Shown here: positions 50,585 to 58,266 of the stretch, piece after piece | Layout: each line of letters begins with the position of its first letter | Numbering within the stretch: position 1 is the stretch's first letter | NCBI GenBank assembly: GCA_036502625.1 | Contig: DASXYG010000026.1 | Coordinates: forward strand, 1 to 64,000 | Length of the DNA stretch: 64,000 nt | Direction: 5' to 3' | Origin: DASXYG01 sp036502625 | GTDB taxonomy: Bacteria > Actinomycetota > Actinomycetes > Streptosporangiales > Streptosporangiaceae | Program-made: the position numbers and the translations under genes | Notes under the pieces: generated by a model | What the model was told of the DNA's origin: nothing | The model's database searches: none | What the model saw: the letters and a program-made list of their open reading frames with translations, nothing else

Positions 50585-51646
50585 TCAGGGCAGGTCGACG
50601 GCGCGCCCGGCGACCACCAGGACCGTGCGTTCGGACTCCGCGGACAGCCGCTGGTTGAGGTCGCCGAGGACGTCGCGGAAGTAGCGGCCGCCGCGCGTCT
50701 CGGGCACGAGCCCGCCGCCGACCTCGTCCGTCACGGCGACGACCGGCACACGGGTGGCGCGCCAGGCGGCGGTGAGCGCCTCGACGCGCCGCAGCACGCG
50801 GTCGTGCGCCGGGCCCGCGCCCGCCTCGGGCGCGTCCCACACGCCGCAGTCGTCCATGGTCGCGGCCAGCCAGGTGCCGATGCCGTCGATGAGCAGCGCG
50901 CCCGTACGCGGCAGCGCCAGCAGCGGCACGAGCTCGGCGGTCTCCTCGGTGGTCCAGTGCGCGGGGCGGCGCGCCCGGTGCGCGGCCACCCGCGCGCCCC
51001 ACGCCGGGTCGGCGTCCGCGCGCGGACCGGTGGCGACGTACGTGACGTGCGGCTCGGCCGCCACCCGCAGCTCGGCCTCGGCCGACTTGCCCGAGCGCGA
51101 CCCGCCGGTCACCAGCGTCCGTCCCATCAGCCCGGTGCCGTACGGCTCGGGACCGGCCGCGGTGTCCGCCGCGCCGCCCGACACCGGCAGCCGCGTGCCG
51201 TCGGGCACGGGCGCCACGCCCCATTGCGCGAGCCGCCGCGCCAGGGCGTCCGGCGACGGCCAGCGGTGGTCGAGATGGACCGGCACGACACGGGTGGCCG
51301 CGTCGACGGCTCCCTCGGCGCGCAGCGCACCCAGGGCGTACGGGTCGGCGGCCAGGTCGAGCAGCGCCAGGTCGTACGGCCCCGACCCCGGCTCGGGCCG
51401 CGGCACCGCGCCCGGACCGCCCGCGGCCAGCAGCCGCGCGCCGCCGCGCGCCACGGTGAATCCGCCGGGAACCGTGCGCGCGTCCGGCGGCGGCCCGTCC
51501 GCCAGCCGGTCGCCGTCGAGCAGCACGTCGTACGGCCCGCGCGGTCCGGCGGGCGCCGACCGCGCCGCGTGCGCGCAGGACGCGCAGGGGCAGCCGGGCT
51601 CCGGCCAGCCGCGCGCGCCGCCGGTGCCGATGATCGTCAGCTCCAC
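50585..51646 (-). CDS. cobU: CobU with N-terminal fused domain
   Basis: A 353-residue two-part protein. Residues from about 174 are adenosylcobinamide kinase/guanylyltransferase: P-loop VTGGSRSGKSAEAE, then VTYVATGPRAD with the guanylylated-site region (RAHRARRPAHWTT), and VTDEVGGGLVPE. Residues 1-170 resemble a metallo-beta-lactamase-like fold start (MELTIIGTGGARGWPEPGC and a CASC pair) with no visible HxHxDH site, so that part is probably degraded or structural. This fusion is known in actinobacteria. It acts in corrinoid salvage with cobS. GTG start at 51646. Confidence 0.88.
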   Translation of the reverse strand: MELTIIGTGGARGWPEPGCPCASCAHAARSAPAGPRGPYDVLLDGDRLADGPPPDARTVPGGFTVARGGARLLAAGGPGAVPRPEPGSGPYDLALLDLAADPYALGALRAEGAVDAATRVVPVHLDHRWPSPDALARRLAQWGVAPVPDGTRLPVSGGAADTAAGPEPYGTGLMGRTLVTGGSRSGKSAEAELRVAAEPHVTYVATGPRADADPAWGARVAAHRARRPAHWTTEETAELVPLLALPRTGALLIDGIGTWLAATMDDCGVWDAPEAGAGPAHDRVLRRVEALTAAWRATRVPVVAVTDEVGGGLVPETRGGRYFRDVLGDLNQRLSAESERTVLVVAGRAVDLP

Positions 51647-51677
51647 CCCGCGCCCCCGGAACCCCGCCGCGTGCGGC

Positions 51678-51683
51678 TAATCT
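51678..51683 (+). promoter_or_regulatory. -10 box TAATCT of the 68-aa gene
   Basis: TAATCT lies 50 bases before the ATG at 51734; the leader contains GAGGAG. Confidence 0.4.
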
Positions 51684-51733
51684 CTGGCGCAGACCACGAG
51701 GCTACGGACGAGGCCACCGATGAGGAGCGCGAC

Positions 51734-51940
51734 ATGCAGTGGTACTGGCGCCTGGAGAACGACTCGGGTCGCGAGGTGCACCAGAAGGGCCTCGCGGTCG
51801 AGACGTTCGGCACGCAGTCCGACGCGGAGAGCTGGCTCGGCGAGAACTGGCGCGAGCTGCGGGAGTCCGGCGTCTCGCAGGTGACGCTCATCGACGACGG
51901 CGTCGCGATCTACGGCCCGATGAGCCTCGCCGAGGAGTGA
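51734..51940 (+). CDS. Small conserved acidic protein
   Basis: A 68-residue cytosolic protein (MQWYWRLENDSGREV...) with SQSDAESWLGENWRELRESGV-like central helix and a beta-hairpin ending YGPMSLAEE. GAGGAG lies before the ATG. It is well coded and matches a small actinobacterial family without a known role. Its stop abuts the next gene's stop exactly (51940/51941). Confidence 0.72.
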   Translation: MQWYWRLENDSGREVHQKGLAVETFGTQSDAESWLGENWRELRESGVSQVTLIDDGVAIYGPMSLAEE

Positions 51941-52942
51941 TCACGGCCGCTTGTCCGGGCTGCGGGTGCGCGACGTGTCGCGTACGACGACGGGGCCGAG
52001 CTCGTCGTCGATGCGGCGCATCAGTCCGGTGTCCAGCCGGACACCGGAGGCCTTGACGTTCTCGCGCACCTGCTCGGGCCGCGACGCGCCGATGATCGCG
52101 GCGGAGACGTTGCCGTTCTGCAGCGTCCACGCCACGGCGAGCTGCGCGAGCGTCAGCCCCGCTTCGTCGGCGATCGGCTTCAGCCGCTGCACCCGGCCGA
52201 GCACCTCGTCGTTCATGAACCGGTTGATCGTGTCGGCGCCGCCCTTGGAGTCGGTGGCGCGCGAGCCGTCCGGCGGCGCCTGGCCGGGGAGGTACTTCCC
52301 GGTCAGCGCGCCCTGGGCGATCGGCGACCACACGACCTGCCCGACGCCCTCGCGCTCGCACAGCGGCACGATGTCGGGCTCGATGACCCGCCAGAGCATG
52401 TTGTACTCCGGCTGGTTGGACACCAGCCGATCGAAGCCCATGGCGTCGGCGATCTCCAGCGCCGCGGCGATCTGGTCGGCGGTCCACTCCGACACCCCGA
52501 TGTAGAGCACCTTGCCCTGGCGTACGAGGTCGTCGAACGCGCGCATCGTCTCCTCGAGCGGCGTCTCCACGTCGAAGCGGTGCGCCTGGTAGAGGTCGAG
52601 GTAGTCGGTGCCGAGCCGCCGCAGCGACCCCTCCACGCCCTCGCGGATGTGCTTGCGCGACAGGCCGCGGTCGTTCTGGCCGTCGCCGACCGGCCAGAAG
52701 AGCTTCGTGAAGATCTCGACGGACTCGCGGCGCACGTCCTTCAGCGCCCGCCCGAGTACGGACTCGGCGCGGGTGCCGGCGTAGACGTCGGCGGTGTCGA
52801 AGGTGGTGACGCCCTCTTCCAGCGCGGTGCGCACACACGCGAGCGCGGCGTCCTCCTCGACCTGCGAGCCGTGGGTGAGCCAGTTGCCGTACGCGATTTC
52901 GGAGATCATCAGGCCGCTTCGGCCCAGGTGGCGGTGGTGCAT
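51941..52942 (-). CDS. Aldo/keto reductase
   Basis: A 333-residue NADPH-dependent AKR of the K+-channel beta-subunit-like group. It starts MHHRHLGRSGLMISEIAYGNW; the catalytic Asp/Tyr lie in TTFDTADVYAGTRAE, the Lys in VEIFTKLFWPV, and the NADP pocket in WSPIAQGALTGKYLP and IIGASRPEQVREN. Substrate unknown. A TAGGGT box lies seven bases before the ATG without a ribosome site. Convergent, without a gap, with the 68-residue gene. Confidence 0.92.
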   Translation of the reverse strand: MHHRHLGRSGLMISEIAYGNWLTHGSQVEEDAALACVRTALEEGVTTFDTADVYAGTRAESVLGRALKDVRRESVEIFTKLFWPVGDGQNDRGLSRKHIREGVEGSLRRLGTDYLDLYQAHRFDVETPLEETMRAFDDLVRQGKVLYIGVSEWTADQIAAALEIADAMGFDRLVSNQPEYNMLWRVIEPDIVPLCEREGVGQVVWSPIAQGALTGKYLPGQAPPDGSRATDSKGGADTINRFMNDEVLGRVQRLKPIADEAGLTLAQLAVAWTLQNGNVSAAIIGASRPEQVRENVKASGVRLDTGLMRRIDDELGPVVVRDTSRTRSPDKRP

Positions 52943-52949
52943 AGGTGCG

Positions 52950-52955
52950 ACCCTA
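52950..52955 (-). promoter_or_regulatory. -10 box TAGGGT, leaderless AKR gene
   Basis: TAGGGT on the minus strand ends seven bases before the ATG at 52942. Confidence 0.55.
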
Positions 52956-53005
52956 TGTGGACACGTGCGCGGGTCAGGTGGCGCGGCACGCGGCCGGGCG
53001 CGAAT

Positions 53006-53656
53006 ATGGACGGCGTGGATCAGTCGTGGCAGCGCACCGAGCGGTTGCGCCTCCGCCCACCGGAGCCGGGCGACGCCGGTGACGTGGTCCTGCTGCGCCA
53101 GGATCCCTCGGTGATGCGCTATCTGGGCGGTGCCGTCGATTCCGCCGAGGCCCGCCGCCGGTTCGACGGCGACCTCCGCCACTGGGACGACCACGGCTAC
53201 GGCATGTGCGTCGTCGAGGACCGTACGACCGGGGCGTTCACCGGGCTCGCCGGGCTGCGCCACTTCGAGGGCGACCCCGACCTCACGTACATGCTCGTCG
53301 CCGGCGCCTGGGGCTCGGGCCTGGCGACCGAGGCCGCCGGCGCCTGCGTGGCCTGGGGGTTCGACGGGCTCGGCGCGGAGCTCGTCCGCGCGATGACCGA
53401 CCTGCGCCACCACGCGTCGCAGCGCGTCCTCGCGAAGACCGGCCTGACCTACGTCGGTGAGCGCGTGCTGTGGGGGTCGCGGCAGCGCTGCTACGCCATG
53501 ACGGCGAGCGCGTGGCTGCTGCGCGCCGACCCGCATCCCGACCTCGACTGGGCGCGCACCGGCAAGGCCGCCCTGCACGAACGCCGCTTCCGGTTCCACC
53601 GCGGCGGGTTAGGCGCACGCCGCGGCCGCAACGACCGCCGGGTCAGCGACTCCTAG
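53006..53656 (+). CDS. GNAT-family N-acetyltransferase
   Basis: A 216-residue acetyltransferase of the RimJ/RimL-like type: TERLRLRPPEPGDAGDVVLL at the start, GLRHFEGDPDLTYMLVAGAWGSGLATEA with the acetyl-CoA loop, and MTDLRHHASQRVLAKTGL at the end. The C-terminal 50 residues are an added Arg-rich tail. ATG 53006 or GTG 53015 are both possible. Substrate unknown. Confidence 0.87.
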   Translation: MDGVDQSWQRTERLRLRPPEPGDAGDVVLLRQDPSVMRYLGGAVDSAEARRRFDGDLRHWDDHGYGMCVVEDRTTGAFTGLAGLRHFEGDPDLTYMLVAGAWGSGLATEAAGACVAWGFDGLGAELVRAMTDLRHHASQRVLAKTGLTYVGERVLWGSRQRCYAMTASAWLLRADPHPDLDWARTGKAALHERRFRFHRGGLGARRGRNDRRVSDS

Positions 53657-53677
53657 GCGGCCACTTCCGGTCAGGCC

Positions 53678-54268
53678 TCAGACGGGCTCGCCGACCTTCA
53701 CCCGCGGCTTGGGCATGCGCAGCTTGCGGATCATCAGCGCGCGCATCGCGGCGTACATCGCGATGCCGCGCGTGCTCTCCTCCGGCAGGCGTTCGTTCAC
53801 GAGCCGCTTCGCGCGCCGGCCGTTGAGATAGCCCTCGACGATCACGACGGCCATCATCAGCACCCAGAAGTAGTAGATCAGCATCTGGATCTGCGGCACC
53901 GGCACCATCGCGACCAGCACGATCGCGATCGACAGGAACATGAAGTACTGGCTGATGGTGCGCCGGGAGTCGATGAGGTCGCGCGTCAGCGACTTCGCCG
54001 CGCCGCGGTCGCGCGCCGGGAGGTAGCGGTCGTTGCCCTTGGCCGCCTCGGATTCCGCGACCTTGCGTTCGCGCGCGTTGCGCTCGCGCATCTGCCGGGC
54101 CGCCTCTTTGCGGTTCTTCGGCGCGGTCACCGCACGCCGGCGGTTGGCCTCCACGTCACGCCGTTTCGGCGTGGGCTGGCCCTTGCGCGGCGTGTAGGCC
54201 TTGCCGGTGGGCTCTTCGGGTTCGGTGACCGTCTGGGCCTCGGCGGTCTCGTTGCGACGTCGGAACAC
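53678..54268 (-). CDS. DUF3043 membrane protein
   Basis: A 196-residue protein of the conserved DUF3043 family. A highly charged cytosolic N-terminal half (residues 1-110, Lys/Arg/Glu rich) is followed by two TM helices (about 118-155) and a basic tail. Function unknown. The GTG at 54268 has TAAGCT seven bases upstream and no ribosome site, so it is probably leaderless. The gene is divergent from pspA, an arrangement conserved in Streptomyces, which suggests an envelope role. Confidence 0.88.
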   Translation of the reverse strand: MFRRRNETAEAQTVTEPEEPTGKAYTPRKGQPTPKRRDVEANRRRAVTAPKNRKEAARQMRERNARERKVAESEAAKGNDRYLPARDRGAAKSLTRDLIDSRRTISQYFMFLSIAIVLVAMVPVPQIQMLIYYFWVLMMAVVIVEGYLNGRRAKRLVNERLPEESTRGIAMYAAMRALMIRKLRMPKPRVKVGEPV

Positions 54269-54275
54269 GGTTTTG

Positions 54276-54281
54276 AGCTTA
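54276..54281 (-). promoter_or_regulatory. -10 box TAAGCT, leaderless DUF3043 gene
   Basis: TAAGCT on the minus strand ends seven bases before the GTG at 54268. Confidence 0.6.
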
Positions 54282-54415
54282 CCGTTGCGCGGACCACGAA
54301 GAAGCGGGCACATTGGACGGCCCTGCCCGCGGGGCATCCCGCGCCAGGCGTGGGGAACCAACCATGGTGCCCCGTACGTCTTCCCGAATGACCGGGCCTT
54401 GCGATGCGCGTAGGG

Positions 54416-54444
54416 TTGACGCAAACCGGCACCGCTGAATCAGT
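54416..54444 (+). promoter_or_regulatory. Weak candidate promoter of pspA
   Basis: TTGACG at 54416-54421 is followed after 17 bases by ATCAGT, a poor -10. A stress-sigma promoter elsewhere in this 206-base gap is equally possible. Confidence 0.3.
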
Positions 54445-54474
54445 AGAGGCACCACGAAGGGGACGGCCACGCCT

Positions 54475-55281
54475 ATGAGCGTGATGAAGCGACTCTCAAT
54501 GATCTTCAGGGCCAAGGCGGACAAGGCTCTGGACAAGATGGAAGACCCGCGCGAGACGCTGGACTACTCCTACCAGCGGCAGCTCGAGCTGCTGCAGAAG
54601 GTGCGCCGTGGCGTGGCCGACGTGGCCACCTCGCGCAAGCGCGTCGAGCTGCAGATCCAGCAGCTCGAGGGCCAGTCGACCAAGCTGGAGGCCCAGGGCC
54701 GCCAGGCGCTCGGGGCCGGCCGGGAGGACCTCGCCCGCGAGGCGCTCACCCGCCGCTCCGGCCTGCAGAACCAGATCGCCGACCTGCGCACGCAGTACGA
54801 ATCGCTGCAGGGCGAGGAGGAGAAGCTGACGCTCGCGTCGCAGCGCCTCCAGGCCAAGGTCGACTCCTTCCGTACGAAGAAGGAGACGATCAAGGCGACG
54901 TACACGGCGGCCGAGGCGCAGACGCGCATCAACGAGGCGTTCTCCGGCATCTCCGAGGAGATGGGCGACGTCGGCATGGCCATCCAGCGTGCGGAGGACA
55001 AGACCGCCACGATGCAGGCCCGCGCCGGCGCCATCGACGACCTCCTGGCGTCGGGTGCGCTCGACGACCTGAGCGGCCCGCGCGACGACATCCAGGCCGA
55101 GCTCGACCGCATGGGCGCGGGCTCCGATGTCGAGCTTGAGCTCCAGCGGCTCAAGGGCGAGGTCGGCCCCGGCGAGACGCCGAAGCAGATCTCCGGCCAG
55201 CCCCAGGCCCCGCAGGCCGACACACCGCAGCAGGCCGCTCCGCCGGCCGCCCAGCCCCAGCAGGGGGAGGAGCTGCGATGA
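54475..55281 (+). CDS. pspA: PspA/IM30 (ESCRT-III-like) membrane-stress protein
   Basis: A 268-residue coiled-coil protein that polymerises on damaged membranes. The N-terminal MKRLSMIFRAKADKALDKMEDPRETLDYSY helix and long heptad repeats to about residue 215 are typical. The Gln/Pro/Ala-rich C-tail (225-268) is an addition. The ATG lies 14 bases after GAAGGGG. pspAA overlaps its stop by four bases. Confidence 0.95.
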   Translation: MSVMKRLSMIFRAKADKALDKMEDPRETLDYSYQRQLELLQKVRRGVADVATSRKRVELQIQQLEGQSTKLEAQGRQALGAGREDLAREALTRRSGLQNQIADLRTQYESLQGEEEKLTLASQRLQAKVDSFRTKKETIKATYTAAEAQTRINEAFSGISEEMGDVGMAIQRAEDKTATMQARAGAIDDLLASGALDDLSGPRDDIQAELDRMGAGSDVELELQRLKGEVGPGETPKQISGQPQAPQADTPQQAAPPAAQPQQGEELR

Positions 55282-55556
55282 TCGCGCGGATCATGGGCGA
55301 GGGGCAGTACGAGGTCGACGCCGCCGCACTCGACGACCTGAACAGCCTCGACAGCTCGCTGGAGTCCGCGATCGGCACGGGCGAGGAGGACACCTTCCGT
55401 ACGGCCCTGCACGCCCTGCTCGACCGGGTGCGCGAGGTCGGCGCCCCGCTCCCGGCCGACAGCCTGGAGCCGTCCGACCTCATCCTGCCGCCCACCGACG
55501 CGAGCATGGAGGAAGTGCGGGAGATGCTCGGCGACCAGGGCCTCATCCCGGGCTGA
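55278..55556 (+). CDS. pspAA: PspA-associated protein PspAA
   Basis: A 92-residue protein (MIARIMGEGQYEVDAAALDDLNSLD...) of the PspAA family, which accompanies pspA in actinobacteria and some archaea. It forms a small alpha/beta unit ending GDQGLIPG. The ATG overlaps the pspA stop (ATGA), so the two proteins should be co-translated. Biochemical role not established. Confidence 0.92.
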   Translation: MIARIMGEGQYEVDAAALDDLNSLDSSLESAIGTGEEDTFRTALHALLDRVREVGAPLPADSLEPSDLILPPTDASMEEVREMLGDQGLIPG

Positions 55557-55580
55557 CACCCCGACCACGATTCAGCGGTG

Positions 55581-55626
55581 CGCACGGGCGGCGCCACCCC
55601 CGGAAACGGGTGGTGCCGCCCGTGCG
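55581..55626 (+). terminator. Strong terminator after pspA-pspAA
   Basis: CGCACGGGCGGCGCCACC pairs with GGTGGTGCCGCCCGTGCG, 18 positions with one G-T pair and a 10-base loop. A T-containing stretch follows. Confidence 0.85.
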
Positions 55627-55756
55627 TCGTCTTCTTTGCGCCAGGGAACCCGAATCGTGGCCAAAGCGTCACAGTCGACGATTCGCCGCACACGGTCCGG
55701 TACGCGCACCGGAGATAGTCTGAAGGCGACCCGCAGTACACAACAGAGGGTTTGAC

Positions 55757-56680
55757 ATGGCGACACGCACCAGGTTCGCCCCCGACCGGGGCCTGACCAC
55801 GCGCATGCTGAGCACGATGTTCGCGCTCGGCCTGCTCTACGTGGTCTTCATCGCGGTCTTCCTGGTGGTCGTGCCGAAGTACTGGCTGGTCATCATCGTC
55901 GTCGCCGGGCTGTTCCTGCTCGCCCAGTACTTCTTCTCCGACAAGCTGACGCTGTTCGCCATGAACGCGCGCGAGGTGACCCCGGAGGAGGCGCCCGAGC
56001 TGCACGGCGTCATCGACCGGCTGTGCGCCATGTCGAACATGCCGAAGCCGAAGGTCGCCATCGCCGACACCGACGTGCCGAACGCGTTCGCGACCGGGCG
56101 CAACCAGAAGCGGTCGGTGGTCTGCTGCACCACCGGCATCCTGCGCCGCCTCGACCCCGTCGAGCTCGAAGGCGTCCTCGCCCACGAGATGTCCCACGTG
56201 GCGCACAAGGACGTCGCGGTCATGACGATCGCGTCGTTCCTCGGCATCCTGGCCGGCCTGCTCACCCGCATGGCGCTGCAGTTCGGCCTGCTCGGCGGCG
56301 GCCGCGACCGCCGCGACCAGAACACCTTGCCGGTGTTCCTGATCGTCCTGCTGGTCAGCGCGGTCGTCTACGCCATCAGCTTCCTGCTGATCCGCGCGCT
56401 GTCCCGCTACCGCGAGCTGGCCGCCGACCGCGCCGCCGCCTACCTCACCGGCCGCCCGTCCGCGCTGGCCAGCGCGCTGACGAAGGTCAGCGGCGACATG
56501 GCGCGCATCCCCACGCGCGACCTCCGCAAGGCGGAGCCGTTCAACGCGTTCTTCTTCACCCCCGCGTTCTCCCGCGGGAAGGGCATCAGCCTCGGCAACC
56601 TTTTCTCCACCCACCCCACGCTGGAGAAGCGGCTGGAGCAGCTCAGCCAGATCTCCGCGCAGATCGGCCGGGGTGCCTGA
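55757..56680 (+). CDS. htpX: HtpX-like M48 zinc metalloprotease, copy 1
   Basis: A 307-residue inner-membrane protease of quality control. TM helices at about 20-60 and 155-215 flank the zinc site HEMSHVAHKD (residues about 142-151). The third ligand Glu is in RYRELAADRAAAYLTGRPSAL. The protein is full length. GAGGG precedes the ATG. It belongs to the PSP envelope-stress cluster and probably removes damaged membrane proteins. Confidence 0.93.
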   Translation: MATRTRFAPDRGLTTRMLSTMFALGLLYVVFIAVFLVVVPKYWLVIIVVAGLFLLAQYFFSDKLTLFAMNAREVTPEEAPELHGVIDRLCAMSNMPKPKVAIADTDVPNAFATGRNQKRSVVCCTTGILRRLDPVELEGVLAHEMSHVAHKDVAVMTIASFLGILAGLLTRMALQFGLLGGGRDRRDQNTLPVFLIVLLVSAVVYAISFLLIRALSRYRELAADRAAAYLTGRPSALASALTKVSGDMARIPTRDLRKAEPFNAFFFTPAFSRGKGISLGNLFSTHPTLEKRLEQLSQISAQIGRGA

Positions 56681-56698
56681 CGCGCCAGGAGGCGCCCG

Positions 56699-57607
56699 GT
56701 GAAACGCGACGAGATCCCCGCCGACCGCGGACTGACGTTCGCGATGCTCCAGACCATGATCGCCCTCGGCCTGCTCTACCTCGTGGCCATCGCGATCGCC
56801 GCCGCGTTCACGGTGTGGTGGCTGGCCGCGGAGCACAGTTGGGTCTTCCCCGCCGTGATCGTCCTGTGCGCGGTCGGCCACCTGGCGCACATCGTGCGTA
56901 CGGGCCGCCGCGCCGCGCCCGGCGACGATGTGCCCGCCTCCATGGCGCCGGAGCTGCACGCCGTCGTCGAGCGGCTCTGCGCCCGGGTCGACATCCCGAA
57001 GCCGTGCGTGCGCATCGTCTCGACGGACGCGCCGAACGCGCTGGCCATCGGCCTGCCGGGCAGCACCGTCCTGTGCGTGACGCGCGGCCTGCTGAAGCGG
57101 CTCGACCCCGTCGAGCTGGAGGCGGCCGTCGCGCACGAGCTGTCGCACATCGCCCACCGCGACGCCGCCGTCATGACGCTCGCCTGCTCCGTCGGCATCA
57201 TGGGCGAGGCGCTGGCCTCCGGGGGCAAACGCGAGGTCAGGAAAGAGGGCAAGGCCACCGACCGGGCCGCGACCGGTGTGATCTTCGCGCTGCCCATCGG
57301 CTTCGGCGCCGGGCTGTACGCCCTCAGCGTGCTGCTGTCGCGGCGCCTGTCCCGCTACCGCGAGCTGGCCGCCGACCGCGCCGCCGCGTACTGGACCGGC
57401 CGGCCGTCCGCGCTGGCCAGCGCCCTGGTGAAGTGCAGCGGCGACGCCGCGCGCATCCCGATGAACGACCTGCGCGCGCCGCGTACGGTCAACGCGCTGT
57501 GCCTGATGCCCACACCCCTGGCCGACTTCCGCGGCCACCCGTCGCACCCGCCGCTCCAGGTGCGCCTCGACCGCCTCGCCGCGATCTCCCGCGAGCTCGG
57601 CGCGTGA
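56699..57607 (+). CDS. HtpX-like M48 zinc metalloprotease, copy 2
   Basis: A 302-residue tandem paralogue of the preceding gene, sharing DRGLTFAMLQTMIALGLLYL and the RYRELAADRAAAYWTGRPSAL block. The zinc site HELSHIAHRD is intact and the Glu ligand is kept. The first extracytoplasmic segment and the stretch ASGGKREVRKEGKATD differ. GTG start with CAGGAGG upstream, 18 bases after copy 1. Divergence suggests altered substrates rather than decay. Confidence 0.93.
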   Translation: MKRDEIPADRGLTFAMLQTMIALGLLYLVAIAIAAAFTVWWLAAEHSWVFPAVIVLCAVGHLAHIVRTGRRAAPGDDVPASMAPELHAVVERLCARVDIPKPCVRIVSTDAPNALAIGLPGSTVLCVTRGLLKRLDPVELEAAVAHELSHIAHRDAAVMTLACSVGIMGEALASGGKREVRKEGKATDRAATGVIFALPIGFGAGLYALSVLLSRRLSRYRELAADRAAAYWTGRPSALASALVKCSGDAARIPMNDLRAPRTVNALCLMPTPLADFRGHPSHPPLQVRLDRLAAISRELGA

Positions 57608-57668
57608 CCGTGGCCACGGCGCCCGCGCGTTATCGTGAATGCGCACATCCTCCGCTTCAGACGGGTGA

Positions 57669-58244
57669 GTGACCGTGGGTTTCCTCGACGCACTGCTCGG
57701 CAGGTCCAAGCAGGCCAAGCCGGACCTCGACGCGCTGTTCGCGCTTCCGTCCGCGGCCGTCACGCTCGAGGCGTCGGCCGGGTTCAAGCCGGCCGGCCGC
57801 GGCTCGGTGTGCTTCCGCGCCGTCGAGGGCCGCGCCTTCGACGACGTGGAGGCGGAGATCAAGGAGCTGCTCAACGCGGGCGACGGCCCGAAAGTGCAGC
57901 TCAGCAACGACGAGTACGGCTACACCTGGCTGCGTACCGAGCGGCCGCCCGAGCAGGTGCCCGACCTCGTCACCGACCTCCACGCGGTGAACTCCACGCT
58001 GGAGTCGGCGGGGTTCGGCCCGTCGCTGCTGTGCTCCCTGGTCTCTTTCGCCGACGACCGCGACCGCAGGCTCGCGCTGGTCTACCTCTACAAGCGCGGC
58101 ACCTTCTACCCGTTCGCGCCGCAGGCGGGCGAGAAGCGCGACAGCCCGCTCGAGCTCCAGATACGCGGGCTGATCTCCGCCGACCTGCCCATCGAGGAGG
58201 ACCTCCAGCGCTGGTTCCCCGTCTGGGGCGCGCCCGGCCTCTGA
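57669..58244 (+). CDS. pspAB: PspA-associated protein PspAB
   Basis: A 191-residue protein beginning VGFLDALLGRSKQAKPDLDALFALP and ending PIEEDLQRWFPVWGAPGL, matching the PspAB family that travels with pspA/pspAA/htpX. Likely cytosolic, with a conserved surface but no known activity. GTG 57669 and GTG 57675 are both possible starts; the second gives the family-typical beginning. It follows copy 2 of htpX by 61 bases. Confidence 0.9.
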   Translation: MTVGFLDALLGRSKQAKPDLDALFALPSAAVTLEASAGFKPAGRGSVCFRAVEGRAFDDVEAEIKELLNAGDGPKVQLSNDEYGYTWLRTERPPEQVPDLVTDLHAVNSTLESAGFGPSLLCSLVSFADDRDRRLALVYLYKRGTFYPFAPQAGEKRDSPLELQIRGLISADLPIEEDLQRWFPVWGAPGL

Positions 58245-58266
58245 ACCCGGCTGGCACACTGTACGC

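Noticed and set aside
55151..57907. Minus-strand open frame of about 900 codons opposite the PSP cluster
   Set aside because: Low-complexity antisense translation; the plus-strand genes have complete catalytic motifs.
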